17,435 bases of DNA from Micrococcales bacterium (GTDB lineage Bacteria > Actinomycetota > Actinomycetes > Actinomycetales > Dermatophilaceae), in NCBI GenBank assembly GCA_030452775.1, contig JAKDLQ010000015.1, positions 1 through 17,435 on the forward strand, read 5' to 3'. Positions 7,719 through 14,708 of this stretch are shown here, piece after piece. The first letter of the stretch is position 1; each line of letters opens with the position of its first letter. The notes under the pieces are model-generated. The model ran no database searches. It was given only the letters and a program-made list of their open reading frames with translations, and was not told where the DNA came from. The translations under genes and the position numbers were made by a program.

Positions 7719-8729
7719 ATGAGCCTGTCCGCTCCCGACCCGTCCACTCCCGACCCGTCCGCTGCCACCGCCGCGTCCTCAGCCACCGACCCGTCCGCTG
7801 CCACCGCCGCGTCCGCTGCCACCGCCGCGTCCCCCACGGGCCAGCAGTGGACCATCGCCCACGGCCCGCACCGCGCCACGGTCGTCGAGGTCGGCGGCGG
7901 CTTGCGCACCTTCACCAGCGACGGCACCGACGTCCTCGCCGGCTACCACGCCGATGAGCAGTGCCGATCGGCTCGAGGTCAACAGCTGATGCCGTGGCCG
8001 AACCGGATCCGTGACGGCTGCTACACCTCGGGAGGCGTGGAGCACCAACTGCCGATCACCGAGGTGGACAAGCACAATGCCAGCCATGGCCTCGTCCGGT
8101 GGTCCGCCTGGGAGCTGATCGAGCACAGGAGGACATCGCTGACCGTCGGGATGCGCCTCTTCCCCCAGCCGGGCTGGGATCATCAGCTGACCCTGCGCAC
8201 CCGCTACCTGCTCGACGACTCGGGCCTGGTCGTCAGGGTCGCGGCATGCAACGTCGGCGAGGGGACGGCGCCGTTCGGCTACGGGGCGCATCCCTATCTG
8301 TCGATCGGCGCGGCCGAGGTCGGTCGGGTCCGACTGCGCATCCCGGGCCGGCGCTGGGTCGAGGTCGACGAACGCAGCCTGCCCACCGCCGTCCGCGCTG
8401 TCGAGGGCGACCCGCACGACTTCAGGGTGGAGCGAGAGGTCGGTGACCTGGTCCTCGACACCGCCTACAGCGACCTCGAGCGTGACCCCGACGGGAGGTG
8501 GCGCACCCGTGTCACCGCGCCGGGGTCGGCGCCCGCCACGCTGTGGGGCGACGAGGCGTTCCCCTGGGTGCAGGTCTTCACCGGGCTGGCGCACGAGGGT
8601 GCGGCAGGTGCGGGAATCGCCGTCGAGCCGATGAGCTGCCCGGCCGACGCCTTCAACTCCGGTGAGTCTCTGCATCACCTCGGGCCGGGCGAGCAGTGGA
8701 CCGGTACGTGGGGCATCGCCGTCGGCTGA
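7719..8729 (+). CDS. Aldose 1-epimerase (galactose mutarotase) family protein
   Basis: A 336-residue protein; the mutarotase-like beta-sandwich core starts near residue 42. Conserved elements are PWPNRIRDG (92-100), His123 in NASHGLVRW, His191 in GYGAHPYL, and the catalytic-base Glu303 in AVEPMSCPADAF. It would interconvert sugar anomers, or a hexose-6-phosphate, in the cytoplasm; the actual sugar is unknown. The first 40 residues are an Ala/Ser/Thr/Pro/Asp-only stretch encoded by direct DNA repeats and lack the hydrophobic core of a signal peptide. I found no alternative start between this stretch and the core, so it appears to be translated. It is divergent from the helicase-associated gene and upstream of the cold shock gene. 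Confidence 0.88.
   Translation: MSLSAPDPSTPDPSAATAASSATDPSAATAASAATAASPTGQQWTIAHGPHRATVVEVGGGLRTFTSDGTDVLAGYHADEQCRSARGQQLMPWPNRIRDGCYTSGGVEHQLPITEVDKHNASHGLVRWSAWELIEHRRTSLTVGMRLFPQPGWDHQLTLRTRYLLDDSGLVVRVAACNVGEGTAPFGYGAHPYLSIGAAEVGRVRLRIPGRRWVEVDERSLPTAVRAVEGDPHDFRVEREVGDLVLDTAYSDLERDPDGRWRTRVTAPGSAPATLWGDEAFPWVQVFTGLAHEGAAGAGIAVEPMSCPADAFNSGESLHHLGPGEQWTGTWGIAVG
7751..7832. repeat. Direct repeats encoding the epimerase N-terminal extension
   Basis: A 28-nt unit at 7751-7778 is repeated exactly at 7787-7814. Its last 18 nt (GCTGCCACCGCCGCGTCC) follow again at 7815-7832. The repeat encodes the D-P-S-A-A-T-A-A-S pattern. Spacings of 36 and 18 nt keep the reading frame, so copy-number change would lengthen or shorten the protein without breaking it. 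Confidence 0.85.
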
Positions 8730-8760
8730 CGCGAGCGAAATAGGGTGTGCGCGGAGCCAC

Positions 8761-8852
8761 TAGGCTGGGTACATCGCAAGTAGCGTCATCGAGCCATGCC
8801 CGGACCGGGGGCTCGTACCATGAGCAGCCCACGAGCAACGACGAGGTGGACA
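8761..8852 (+). promoter_or_regulatory. Promoter and 5' leader of the cold shock gene
   Basis: A TANNNT box (TAGGCT, 8761-8766) could start a leader of about 80 nt. The leader contains a hairpin, GAGCC (8791-8795) with GGCTC (8810-8814) enclosing CCC/GGG, and ends with the ribosome site GAGGTGG 6 nt before the GTG. A second TAGGGT at 8741-8746 is an alternative. Structured leaders are common in cold shock genes; here it is only a candidate. Confidence 0.3.
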
Positions 8853-9248
8853 GTGCCGACTGGCAAGGTCAGGTTCTACGATTCCGACAAGGGGTTCGGC
8901 TTCATCGCCGAGGACGGCGGAGCGGACGTGTTCCTGCACGCGAACGCCCTCCCCGAGGGCGTGACGACCCTCAAGAAGGGGACCCGGGTCGAGTTCGGGA
9001 TCGTCGATGGCCGCCGCGGCCCGCAGGCGCTCACGGTCACCGTGCTCGAGCCGGTGCCCTCCGTCGCCGCGGGACGCCGTGAGCGGGATCGCCGACCCGC
9101 CGAGGACATGGTCGTCATCATCGAGGACGTCGTCCAACTGCTCGATACCGTGAGCAACGGTCTGCGCCAGGGGCACTACCCAGACCGCAAGCTCGGCGCC
9201 AACGTCGCCCGCGCCCTGCGTGGGCTCGCCGACAACCTGGAGCCATGA
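8853..9248 (+). CDS. cspB: CspB-type cold shock protein with C-terminal extension
   Basis: A 131-residue protein. Residues 1-66 form a cold shock domain that binds single-stranded RNA/DNA, with RNP1 KGFGFI (13-18) and RNP2 VFLHA (26-30). A charged linker and helical tail (EDMVVIIEDVVQLLDTV, RQGHYPDRKLGANVARAL) follow; this tail is shared with mycobacterial CspB (Rv0871) as I recall it and is absent from the 67-residue CspA type. The frame is open further upstream, but the GTG at 8853 gives the canonical PTGKVRFYD start and has GAGG 6 nt upstream. It is followed after 1 nt by the DUF3027 gene, so the two are very likely co-translated. The expected role is RNA chaperoning. Confidence 0.92.
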   Translation: MPTGKVRFYDSDKGFGFIAEDGGADVFLHANALPEGVTTLKKGTRVEFGIVDGRRGPQALTVTVLEPVPSVAAGRRERDRRPAEDMVVIIEDVVQLLDTVSNGLRQGHYPDRKLGANVARALRGLADNLEP

Positions 9249-9249
9249 G

Positions 9250-10200
9250 ATGACGGGGACACCTGCCGACACCGAAACGGTCATCGAGACGGCCGACGCG
9301 CCGGCGCCGACCGCCGCGTCGCCGACCGCCGAGGCGCCTACCGGCGGGTCGACCTCGACAAGACCAGCGCCGGCCAGGTCGAGCTCATCGAGGTCGGTGC
9401 CCAGCCGGCTCGATGCCGTCCTCGCCGCGTCGATCGACCTCGCGCGGCAGGCGCTGCTGGGGATTGCCGAGCCAGACACCGTCGGTGACCACGTGGGCGT
9501 CGAGATGCTCGGCGAACGCCTGGCGATGCACTGGTTCGCGTGCACCGCGCCCGGCTACCGCGGATGGCGGTGGGGGGTCAGCCTGGCTCGGGTGCCGCGG
9601 GCCAAGGTCGCGACGGTCTGCGAGACCAACCTGCTGCCCAGCCCGGACTCCGTGCTCGCTCCGGAGTGGCTGCCCTACGCGGAGCGGCTCGCACCCGGTG
9701 ATCTCGGTGCCGGAGACGTGCTGCCGCATCGAGACGATGACCCCTATCTCGTGGCCGGCTTCGAGGCGACCGGCGACGAGGACGTCGACCAGATGGGTTT
9801 CTTCGAGCTCGGCCTCGGCCGGCCCAGGGTCCTGTCCGCCGAAGGCCGTGAGGCTGCCGCGACGCGCTGGTACGCCGGGCCCGGTGGGCCACTGTCCGAT
9901 GTCGCTCTCAAGGCCACCGCTCGCTGCTCCACGTGCGGCTACTTCGTTCCGATGGCGGGGGCGCTGCGCTCGACCTTCGGTGCGTGCGCTAATGAGTGGT
10001 CCCCGTCCGATGGGCTCGTCGTCAGCCTCGACCATGGGTGTGGCGCGCATTCGGAGACCCACGCAGAGATGCGCGGCCCGACATCCGTGGGTGAGCCGGT
10101 CATCGACGAACTCGCCGTCGACCTCGAAGCCCACGAGTCGAGTGTCGGCGACACGCTGCCGCCCCCGCCCAAGGACGCGCCCGCGTCCGAGCAGGACTGA
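9250..10200 (+). CDS. DUF3027 family protein with possible zinc site
   Basis: A 316-residue protein of a family of unknown function found in actinobacteria. Residues 1-50 are a disordered Ala/Pro/Thr/Ser segment. The core (about 53-270) holds conserved-looking GYRGWRWGVSLARVPRAK (102-119), LAPGDLGAGDVLP (147-159) and ELGLGRPRVLS (186-196). Near the C-terminus Cys226, Cys229, Cys246, His262, Cys264 and His267 (CSTCG, FGACANE, DHGCGAH) form a pattern able to bind zinc; that is inference. It starts at ATG 9250, 1 nt after the cold shock stop, with TGGAG about 9 nt upstream. The tight coupling suggests a role in RNA handling or the cold/stress response with CspB. No signal peptide or TM helix is visible. 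Confidence 0.85.
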   Translation: MTGTPADTETVIETADAPAPTAASPTAEAPTGGSTSTRPAPARSSSSRSVPSRLDAVLAASIDLARQALLGIAEPDTVGDHVGVEMLGERLAMHWFACTAPGYRGWRWGVSLARVPRAKVATVCETNLLPSPDSVLAPEWLPYAERLAPGDLGAGDVLPHRDDDPYLVAGFEATGDEDVDQMGFFELGLGRPRVLSAEGREAAATRWYAGPGGPLSDVALKATARCSTCGYFVPMAGALRSTFGACANEWSPSDGLVVSLDHGCGAHSETHAEMRGPTSVGEPVIDELAVDLEAHESSVGDTLPPPPKDAPASEQD

Positions 10201-10207
10201 CCTGCGC

Positions 10208-10237
10208 GGCATACGAGCAGCCGGCATACGAGGGCGG
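10208..10237. repeat. Two-copy 15-bp tandem repeat
   Basis: GGCATACGAGCAGCC (10208-10222) is followed by GGCATACGAGGGCGG (10223-10237); the first 10 bases are identical. It fills most of the 48-nt gap between the convergent DUF3027 and DUF2530 genes. Each copy carries the octamer GGCATACG that is over-represented in this window. Confidence 0.5.
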
Positions 10238-10248
10238 TGCGGGGACGC

Positions 10249-10497
10249 TCACGCGTCGGCGGCGTTGCCGCGCCCGCGACGCAGGTAGATCCAGCCGATC
10301 CCGCCGAGGAGGATACCGGCGACGCAGCACCACGGCCACCAGTCGCGCGGGGCCTGGTGCAGTGCCGGAATGGCGAGCGTCGCGATGAGCGCCACGACCC
10401 AGGCAACGATGCCTACCTCGACGATCTTCAGCATCGGCACGTGGACCGGCGTCACGACGGCGTCCGGCACAGGCGCGGGGGTCGGCTCGTCGTCCAC
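10249..10497 (-). CDS. DUF2530 family small membrane protein
   Basis: An 82-residue protein with an acidic/proline N-terminus (DDEPTPAPVPD), two TM helices at about 24-45 and 53-71, and a basic tail YLRRGRGN placing the C-terminus in the cytoplasm. This matches the actinobacterial DUF2530 family, as I recall Rv0879c, whose function is unknown. It starts with GTG (10495-10497); TAGGCT lies 6 nt upstream, so the mRNA is probably leaderless. It is convergent with the DUF3027 gene and divergent from the MarR gene, as in the mycobacterial neighbourhood. Confidence 0.82.
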   Translation of the reverse strand: MDDEPTPAPVPDAVVTPVHVPMLKIVEVGIVAWVVALIATLAIPALHQAPRDWWPWCCVAGILLGGIGWIYLRRGRGNAADA

Positions 10498-10503
10498 GAG
10501 GAC

Positions 10504-10509
10504 AGCCTA
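10504..10509 (-). promoter_or_regulatory. -10 box for leaderless DUF2530 transcript
   Basis: On the minus strand TAGGCT is followed by GTCCTC and the GTG start, again the TANNNT-N6-start spacing, with no Shine-Dalgarno sequence. Confidence 0.5.
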
Positions 10510-10626
10510 ACGATCCATGGTGACGCGCATCTCGGCCAGGGCCACCGCCCGCCGATGCGGGCACCGTTGGCCGTATGCCGCAGCGCCGGCTCCCCCCCGG
10601 AGTGGTCACCTGGTGGGACGCTCGGA

Positions 10627-10648
10627 ATAGTTAGCAAAGGTAATGAGT
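10627..10648. promoter_or_regulatory. Candidate MarR autoregulatory operator
   Basis: TAGTTAGC-AAA-GGTAATGA is an imperfect palindrome (5 of 8 arm positions pair) in an AT-rich island inside GC-rich DNA. It resembles the TTAGC-type half sites seen at MarR-family operators. It overlaps the proposed ATG of the MarR gene, so binding would block expression of the whole MarR-MFS cassette. Confidence 0.35.
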
Positions 10649-11140
10649 TCCGATAGCGGATCAATCGAACGATGGGTCACCCAGAGCAGTCCCAGAGGAG
10701 TGAAGAGCACGCCGCCCCTGACGAGAGCCGAACTCGTGCGCCTAGCCAACGAGCTGCGGCTGTCATGCATGCGCATCTCGCGGCGAGTTCGCTTCGAGTC
10801 GGATCGGGAGCTCCCGTCGGGACAGTTCTCGGTCCTGGCGCGCCTGGAACACCAGGCCCTGACCAACGGCGATCTGGCCCAGGTCGAGGGCGTGTCGGCG
10901 CCGAGTATGACCCGGACGACGAGCTGCCTCGTCGAGGCCGGCTACGTCGACCGCGCGATCGATCCCACCGACGGGCGGCAGGTCATCCTGTCACTCACCG
11001 CGCAGGGGCGTCACGCGCTGCGGAGGGTCCGTCGTCACCGTGACGAGTGGATGCTCGAGCGCTTCGACGCGCTGACGGACGATGAGCGGCACCTGCTCCT
11101 GCGGGCGCAGGAGATCCTGGCAAAGGTGGCGAACCAATGA
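10643..11140 (+). CDS. MarR family transcriptional regulator
   Basis: A 165-residue winged-helix repressor. Helices at about 26-50 and 120-163 would form the dimer interface. The HTH is in LPSGQFSVLARL...NGDLAQVEGVSAPSMTRTTSCLVEAGYV (58-102), and the wing contains DPTDGRQ (107-113). It probably senses a small molecule and represses the MFS exporter gene that overlaps its stop codon (ATGA at 11137). The start is uncertain: ATG 10643 has AAAGG only 2 nt upstream, and GTG 10700 has AGAGGA directly abutting. The conserved fold begins near residue 26, so either start keeps the domain. Similar to mycobacterial Rv0880 by context. Confidence 0.88.
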   Translation: MSSDSGSIERWVTQSSPRGVKSTPPLTRAELVRLANELRLSCMRISRRVRFESDRELPSGQFSVLARLEHQALTNGDLAQVEGVSAPSMTRTTSCLVEAGYVDRAIDPTDGRQVILSLTAQGRHALRRVRRHRDEWMLERFDALTDDERHLLLRAQEILAKVANQ

Positions 11141-12444
11141 GTCCGACCTTCACTTCGCTCGGGGTCCGCAACTACCGGATCTATGCATCCGGCGCGATCG
11201 TGTCCAACATCGGCACCTGGATGGGCCGGGTCGCTCAGGACTGGCTCGTCCTCACCGTCCTGACAGACCATTCGGGCTCGGCGCTCGGGCTCGTGACCGG
11301 CCTGCAGTTCCTGCCCTTCCTGGTCCTCGCGCCATGGGCCGGGATGATCGTCGACCGCTTCCCCAAGCGGCGCATCCTCTTCGGGACGCAGAGCGCGTTG
11401 CTCCTCACCGCGCTGCTGCTCGCGGTGCTGACGGCCACAGGGGTCGTCGAGCTGTGGCACGTCTATGCGCTCGCCACCATCCAGGGCGTGGCGACCGCCC
11501 TGGACAACCCCGCCCGCCAGACCTTCGTGTCCGAGATGGTCGATCGCGACCACCTGGCGAATGCCGTCTCGCTCAACAGCGCGTCGTTCAACCTCGGTCG
11601 GCTCCTCGGCCCGGGCGTGGCCGGGCTCATCATCGCCGCGGCCGGTCTCGCTCCGGCGCTGTTCCTCAACGCCACCAGTTTCCTGTTCGTCCTCGTGGCC
11701 TTGGCCATGATGGACGCGGATGAGCTGAGGCCGGCGCCACGGCCTCGAGGCCGGGGGCAGATCCGGGAGGGGCTGCGCTACGTCAAGGGTCGTCCCGACA
11801 TCGTCATCATCTTGTTCCTCGTGTTCATCCTCGGCACCTTCGGGATGAACTTCCAGCTCACCATGGCGCTCATGGCGACCACGGTCTTCGACAAGGGGGC
11901 GGGAGAGTACGGGCTGCTCGGCTCCATCATGGCGATCGGCTCCTTGACAGCGGCGCTCATGTCGGCGCGGCGGCCGAACCCGCGCCTGCGCATCCTGCTC
12001 GTCGCCCTCGTCGGCTTCACGGTGTCCACGGCCCTGCTCGCCACGGCGCCCACCTACCTGCTCTTCGCGATCTACCTCGTGCCGACCGGGCTGTCCGCGC
12101 TGACCGCGTTGACCACGGCCAATGCCATGGTCCAGCTCAACGTCGACCCGTCGATGCGTGGGCGGGTCATGGCCCTCTACATGGCGATCTTCATGGGCGG
12201 CACCCCCCTTGGGGCTCCCGTCATCGGCTGGATCGGGGACGCCTGGGGAGCGAGGTGGACCATCGCCATCGGTACCATCGCCGTAGGGATCAGCGTGGTG
12301 GCAGTCGCCATCCGGGTCTCACGCAGGGAGAATGTCGCCGTGACGTTCGAGACCAGGCCACGGCCGCGTCTGCAGGTCCTCGTCGGCGCGCCGGACACGC
12401 GGCTGGTCTCACCGATCCCGAGAGCCCCTGAGGTGACGAAGTGA
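11137..12444 (+). CDS. MFS transporter, EntS/MFS_3-like exporter
   Basis: A 435-residue polytopic membrane protein with about 12 TM helices, beginning FTSLGVRNYRIYASGAIVSNIGTWM, typical of the MFS_3 (enterobactin-exporter-like) group. The cytoplasmic signature between TM2 and TM3 is GMIVDRFPKRRIL (68-80). The region NPARQTFVSEMV (126-137) is also characteristic of the group. It would export a drug, siderophore or metabolite by proton antiport; the substrate cannot be deduced. Its ATG overlaps the MarR stop and its TGA overlaps the GTG of the 29-residue membrane protein, so all three genes are translationally coupled. The last 50 residues are a hydrophilic, Arg/Pro-rich cytoplasmic tail. Confidence 0.92.
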   Translation: MSPTFTSLGVRNYRIYASGAIVSNIGTWMGRVAQDWLVLTVLTDHSGSALGLVTGLQFLPFLVLAPWAGMIVDRFPKRRILFGTQSALLLTALLLAVLTATGVVELWHVYALATIQGVATALDNPARQTFVSEMVDRDHLANAVSLNSASFNLGRLLGPGVAGLIIAAAGLAPALFLNATSFLFVLVALAMMDADELRPAPRPRGRGQIREGLRYVKGRPDIVIILFLVFILGTFGMNFQLTMALMATTVFDKGAGEYGLLGSIMAIGSLTAALMSARRPNPRLRILLVALVGFTVSTALLATAPTYLLFAIYLVPTGLSALTALTTANAMVQLNVDPSMRGRVMALYMAIFMGGTPLGAPVIGWIGDAWGARWTIAIGTIAVGISVVAVAIRVSRRENVAVTFETRPRPRLQVLVGAPDTRLVSPIPRAPEVTK

Positions 12445-12530
12445 ACTTCAAGTTCCGGCATCGGATCACCATGGCGGCCCTGGTGCTCTTCATCGCCATC
12501 GCCGTGGTGGCCGCCCTCGTCAATCGTTGA
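12441..12530 (+). CDS. 29-residue single-pass membrane micro-protein
   Basis: A short gene starting GTG at 12441 inside the MFS stop (GTGA overlap) and ending TGA at 12528-12530. A strong ribosome site, GAGGTGA, lies about 5 nt upstream. The product has a basic N-terminus (MNFKFRHR), one hydrophobic helix (MAALVLFIAIAVVAALV, 11-27) and ends NR. By the positive-inside rule the N-terminus is cytoplasmic. The position and coupling suggest a small subunit or modulator of the transporter, comparable in idea to known small proteins that bind efflux pumps. This is inference; I know no family for it. Confidence 0.7.
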   Translation: MNFKFRHRITMAALVLFIAIAVVAALVNR

Positions 12531-12536
12531 CCGCTA

Positions 12537-12588
12537 CCCAGAATCTGCGCCCAGAATCTGCGTCCGGAGTCTGCGCACGGAGTCTCGA
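12537..12588. repeat. 13-bp tandem repeat (about four copies)
   Basis: CCCAGAATCTGCG (12537-12549) is repeated exactly at 12550-12562, then as TCCGGAGTCTGCG (12563-12575) and a decayed CACGGAGTCTCGA (12576-12588). The array fills the gap between the convergent micro-protein gene and serC. It is a minisatellite likely to vary in copy number between strains. Confidence 0.85.
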
Positions 12589-12596
12589 ATCTGCCC

Positions 12597-12614
12597 CGCT
12601 CGCTCAGCCGAGCG
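12597..12614. terminator. Small hairpin over the serC stop codon
   Basis: CGCTCG (12597-12602) and CGAGCG (12609-12614) form a 6-bp stem with a 6-nt loop that holds the serC stop (12604-12606). It could act as a weak terminator between convergent genes, but it has no T tract and may be fortuitous. Confidence 0.25.
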
Positions 12615-13746
12615 CAGCTATGACGTAGTCGATGCACTGCGTCAGCCGGGTGACATCCTCAGGCTCGATCGCCGGGAACATCGCGACGCGCACCTGGTTG
12701 CGGCCGAGCTTGCGGTAGGGCTCCACGTCGACGATGCCGTTGCCGCGCAGCGTGGCGGTGACCGCGGCCGCGTCGATCGACTCGTCGAGGTCGATCGTGC
12801 CGACGACCTGCGAGCGGGCGGCCGGGTCGGCAACGTAGGGGGTCGTGTAGTCCGTCTCCGCTGCCCACGTGTAGAGCCGGCTGCTCGAGTCCGCGGTGCG
12901 CGAGGTGGCCCAGTCGAGACCGCCGTTACCATTCAGCCACTCGAGCTGGTTGGCCAGTAGGGCGAGCGTGGCGACGGCAGGCGTGTTGTAGGTCTGGTCC
13001 TTGCGGCTGTTGTCGATCGCCGTCGGGAGGCTGAAGAAGTCGGGCACCCAGCGCCCGCTTGCCGCGATCTCATCGACGCGCGTGAGGGCGGCCGGCGAGA
13101 AGGCGGCCAGCCACAGGCCGCCGTCGGATGCGAAGCACTTCTGTGGCGCGAAGTAGTAGACGTCGGCCTGGGTGATGTCCACCGGCAGTCCCCCGGCGCC
13201 GGATGTCGCATCGATGAGGACGAGAGCGTCGTCGTCGGCGTTTGCTACGCGGTGGATCGGGGCCATGACCCCGGTGGAGGTCTCGTTGTGTGGCCAGGCG
13301 TAGGCATCGATCCCAGCCTCGGCCCGGGGGGCGGCGAGCGTGCCCGGGTCGGCCGTGATGATCGTCGAGTCACCGAGGAACGGCGCCGCCGAGGTGACCT
13401 TGGCGAACTTGCTCGAGAACTCACCGAAGGCCAGGTGTTGGGCGCGCTCGCGAACGAGCCCGAAGGCGGCGATATCCCAGAAGGCGGTCGACCCGCCGTT
13501 GCCGAGGACGATCTCGTAGTCCTCTGGCAGCGAGAAGAGGGTGGCCAGCCCCTCGCGTATCAGGGCGACGAGGTTCTTGACCGGGGCCTGCCGGTGGGAC
13601 GTGCCGAGGATCGTGCGGGCGATCGAGGACAGGGCCGCCACCTGCTCCGGCCGGACCTTCGACGGTCCGGAACCGAACCGGCCGTCCGCGGGGAGCAGGT
13701 CCGTAGGAATGGCGATGGGGGCGGTCACGGCAGGGGCATCGGTCAC
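12604..13746 (-). CDS. serC: Phosphoserine aminotransferase
   Basis: A 380-residue class V PLP-dependent aminotransferase of the actinobacterial SerC type. It would convert 3-phosphohydroxypyruvate and glutamate to phosphoserine in serine synthesis, and may serve the related step of B6 synthesis. Seen here are the N-terminal LLPADGRFGSGPSKVRPEQ (17-35), HNETSTG (153-159), Asp179 in DATSGAGG contacting the cofactor pyridine nitrogen, and the Schiff-base Lys203 in FAPQKCFASDGG. The frame runs upstream to 13821, but GTG 13746 has a good ribosome site (GAGGTGAG, about 6 nt) and fits the family length (as I recall, 376 in M. tuberculosis). It is convergent with the MarR-MFS cassette. Confidence 0.95.
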   Translation of the reverse strand: MTDAPAVTAPIAIPTDLLPADGRFGSGPSKVRPEQVAALSSIARTILGTSHRQAPVKNLVALIREGLATLFSLPEDYEIVLGNGGSTAFWDIAAFGLVRERAQHLAFGEFSSKFAKVTSAAPFLGDSTIITADPGTLAAPRAEAGIDAYAWPHNETSTGVMAPIHRVANADDDALVLIDATSGAGGLPVDITQADVYYFAPQKCFASDGGLWLAAFSPAALTRVDEIAASGRWVPDFFSLPTAIDNSRKDQTYNTPAVATLALLANQLEWLNGNGGLDWATSRTADSSSRLYTWAAETDYTTPYVADPAARSQVVGTIDLDESIDAAAVTATLRGNGIVDVEPYRKLGRNQVRVAMFPAIEPEDVTRLTQCIDYVIAALG

Positions 13747-14070
13747 GAGTTGCTCACCTCGGGGTACGGCCACGCCCGGGCGGCGCGGCGATGGGTGGGA
13801 GTGCGATGACGCCGGTGTCACCAGCCATCATTGAACCGCAGGCGATCAGCCGCCGGTCAGGCGCGCCCGATGAGTGGACGTACACCGCGCAGCGCCCTCG
13901 ATCGCAGCCACGGCCAGGGACCCATGGCCAGTAGCACAGCCAGCCCGGGGCGGCCGGTGCAACCTGATCGCAACTTCGCAATCGTCACTTCTGCGCCAAG
14001 CCTTTGTGCGCCCGACGAATCGTACGTACGGATCATGCGGAGCCGTACGCTTCGTGTATCATCCGGGTGT
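13747..14070. other. 324-nt spacer between serC and the toxin-antitoxin genes
   Basis: This stretch holds the serC ribosome site and promoter on its left side and the antitoxin promoter/operator (14015-14055) on its right. A plus-strand frame is open throughout and joins the antitoxin, but its translation has no recognisable domain and I treat it as non-coding. No RNA gene is visible. A weak hairpin, GGCCA (13912-13916) with TGGCC (13925-13929), is unremarkable. Confidence 0.6.
14015..14055. promoter_or_regulatory. Large inverted repeat, likely antitoxin operator
   Basis: ACGAATCGTACG (14015-14026) and CGTACGCTTCGT (14044-14055) are complementary at 11 of 12 positions with a 17-nt spacer. 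A second overlapping pair, CGTACGG (14025-14031) with CCGTACG (14043-14049), is perfect. The right arm runs up to a possible -10 (TATCAT, 14057-14062) 8 nt before the ATG. Phd/YefM antitoxins repress their own promoters at such sites, so this is the obvious operator. Confidence 0.6.
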
Positions 14071-14322
14071 ATGGGCGAACCAGTAACTCCCTCTCAACTA
14101 CGTCAGGACATCTACCGTCTCATCGACCATGTTCTCGATACCGGCGAGCCACTGGAAATCAACCGGAAGGGCCGACGGCTGCGGCTCGTGCTGGACGAGC
14201 CCCGACCCAACCGCTTGGCAGCCATCCACACCAATCCAGGCGTGATCGTTGGCGACCCGGAGGAGCTGGTGTCGCTGGATTGGTCCGGCGAGTGGGACGC
14301 CGACCGGCAGGCGCACCTGTGA
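14071..14322 (+). CDS. Phd/YefM-type antitoxin
   Basis: An 83-residue protein with an N-terminal Phd/YefM-like fold: PVTPSQLRQDIYRLIDHVLDTGEPLEI followed by the short strand pair NRKGRRLRLVLDE. The Asp/Glu/Trp-rich C-terminal half (DPEELVSLDWSGEWDADRQ) would wrap the toxin. It should neutralise the PIN toxin encoded immediately downstream and repress the operon. I chose ATG 14071 because the family typically starts 5-8 residues before the S-x-L-R motif; an in-frame ATG at 14035 would place the start inside the operator. The stop overlaps the toxin GTG (GTGA). Confidence 0.87.
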   Translation: MGEPVTPSQLRQDIYRLIDHVLDTGEPLEINRKGRRLRLVLDEPRPNRLAAIHTNPGVIVGDPEELVSLDWSGEWDADRQAHL

Positions 14323-14708
14323 CGCAGCACCTGCATCTTGACACACACGTAGTGGTGTGGATGTACGCCGGAGAACACCATCGCTTTCCTGGCACGCTGC
14401 GGGACCGACTCAACTCCAACAGCCTGCGTATCTCCCCGATGGTCCGGCTGGAACTCACCTACCTATACGAGGTCGGCAAGATCACCGATCCGCCAGACCG
14501 GATCATCGGTGAACTGTTGACCACTGTCGGGCTGACGGAGGACACCCAGCCGTTCAGCAGGGTGATCGATGTCGCCGAGCGAGTGTCCGTCACCCGCGAC
14601 CCGTTCGATCGGATCATCATCGCCCAGGCTCTCGCCGCAAAGAATGCGCTCGCGACCAAGGACGAGCGCATCCTGGCCGCTTACCCGGAGCAGACTGTCT
14701 GGGAGTGA
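14319..14708 (+). CDS. PIN domain toxin (VapC-like ribonuclease)
   Basis: A 129-residue PIN domain protein expected to be a Mg-dependent ribonuclease that halts translation when free of antitoxin. Acidic metal-binding positions are present: Asp8 in HLDTHVVVW, Glu45 in MVRLELTYL, Asp94 and Asp97 in TRDPFDRIIIAQA, and Asp115 in ATKDERIL. The domain is complete and no frameshift is visible, so the toxin looks active. It starts with GTG overlapping the antitoxin stop. The first part uses A/T-ending codons (CTT, GTA, ACA, CAT) more than neighbouring genes, in keeping with arrival by transfer. The antitoxin is Phd-like rather than VapB-like, a known mixed pairing. Confidence 0.9.
   Translation: MTQHLHLDTHVVVWMYAGEHHRFPGTLRDRLNSNSLRISPMVRLELTYLYEVGKITDPPDRIIGELLTTVGLTEDTQPFSRVIDVAERVSVTRDPFDRIIIAQALAAKNALATKDERILAAYPEQTVWE

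Noticed and set aside
13831..14070. 80-residue N-terminal extension of the antitoxin
   Set aside because: The extension has no antitoxin-like sequence, runs through the operator, and the family normally starts near ATG 14071.
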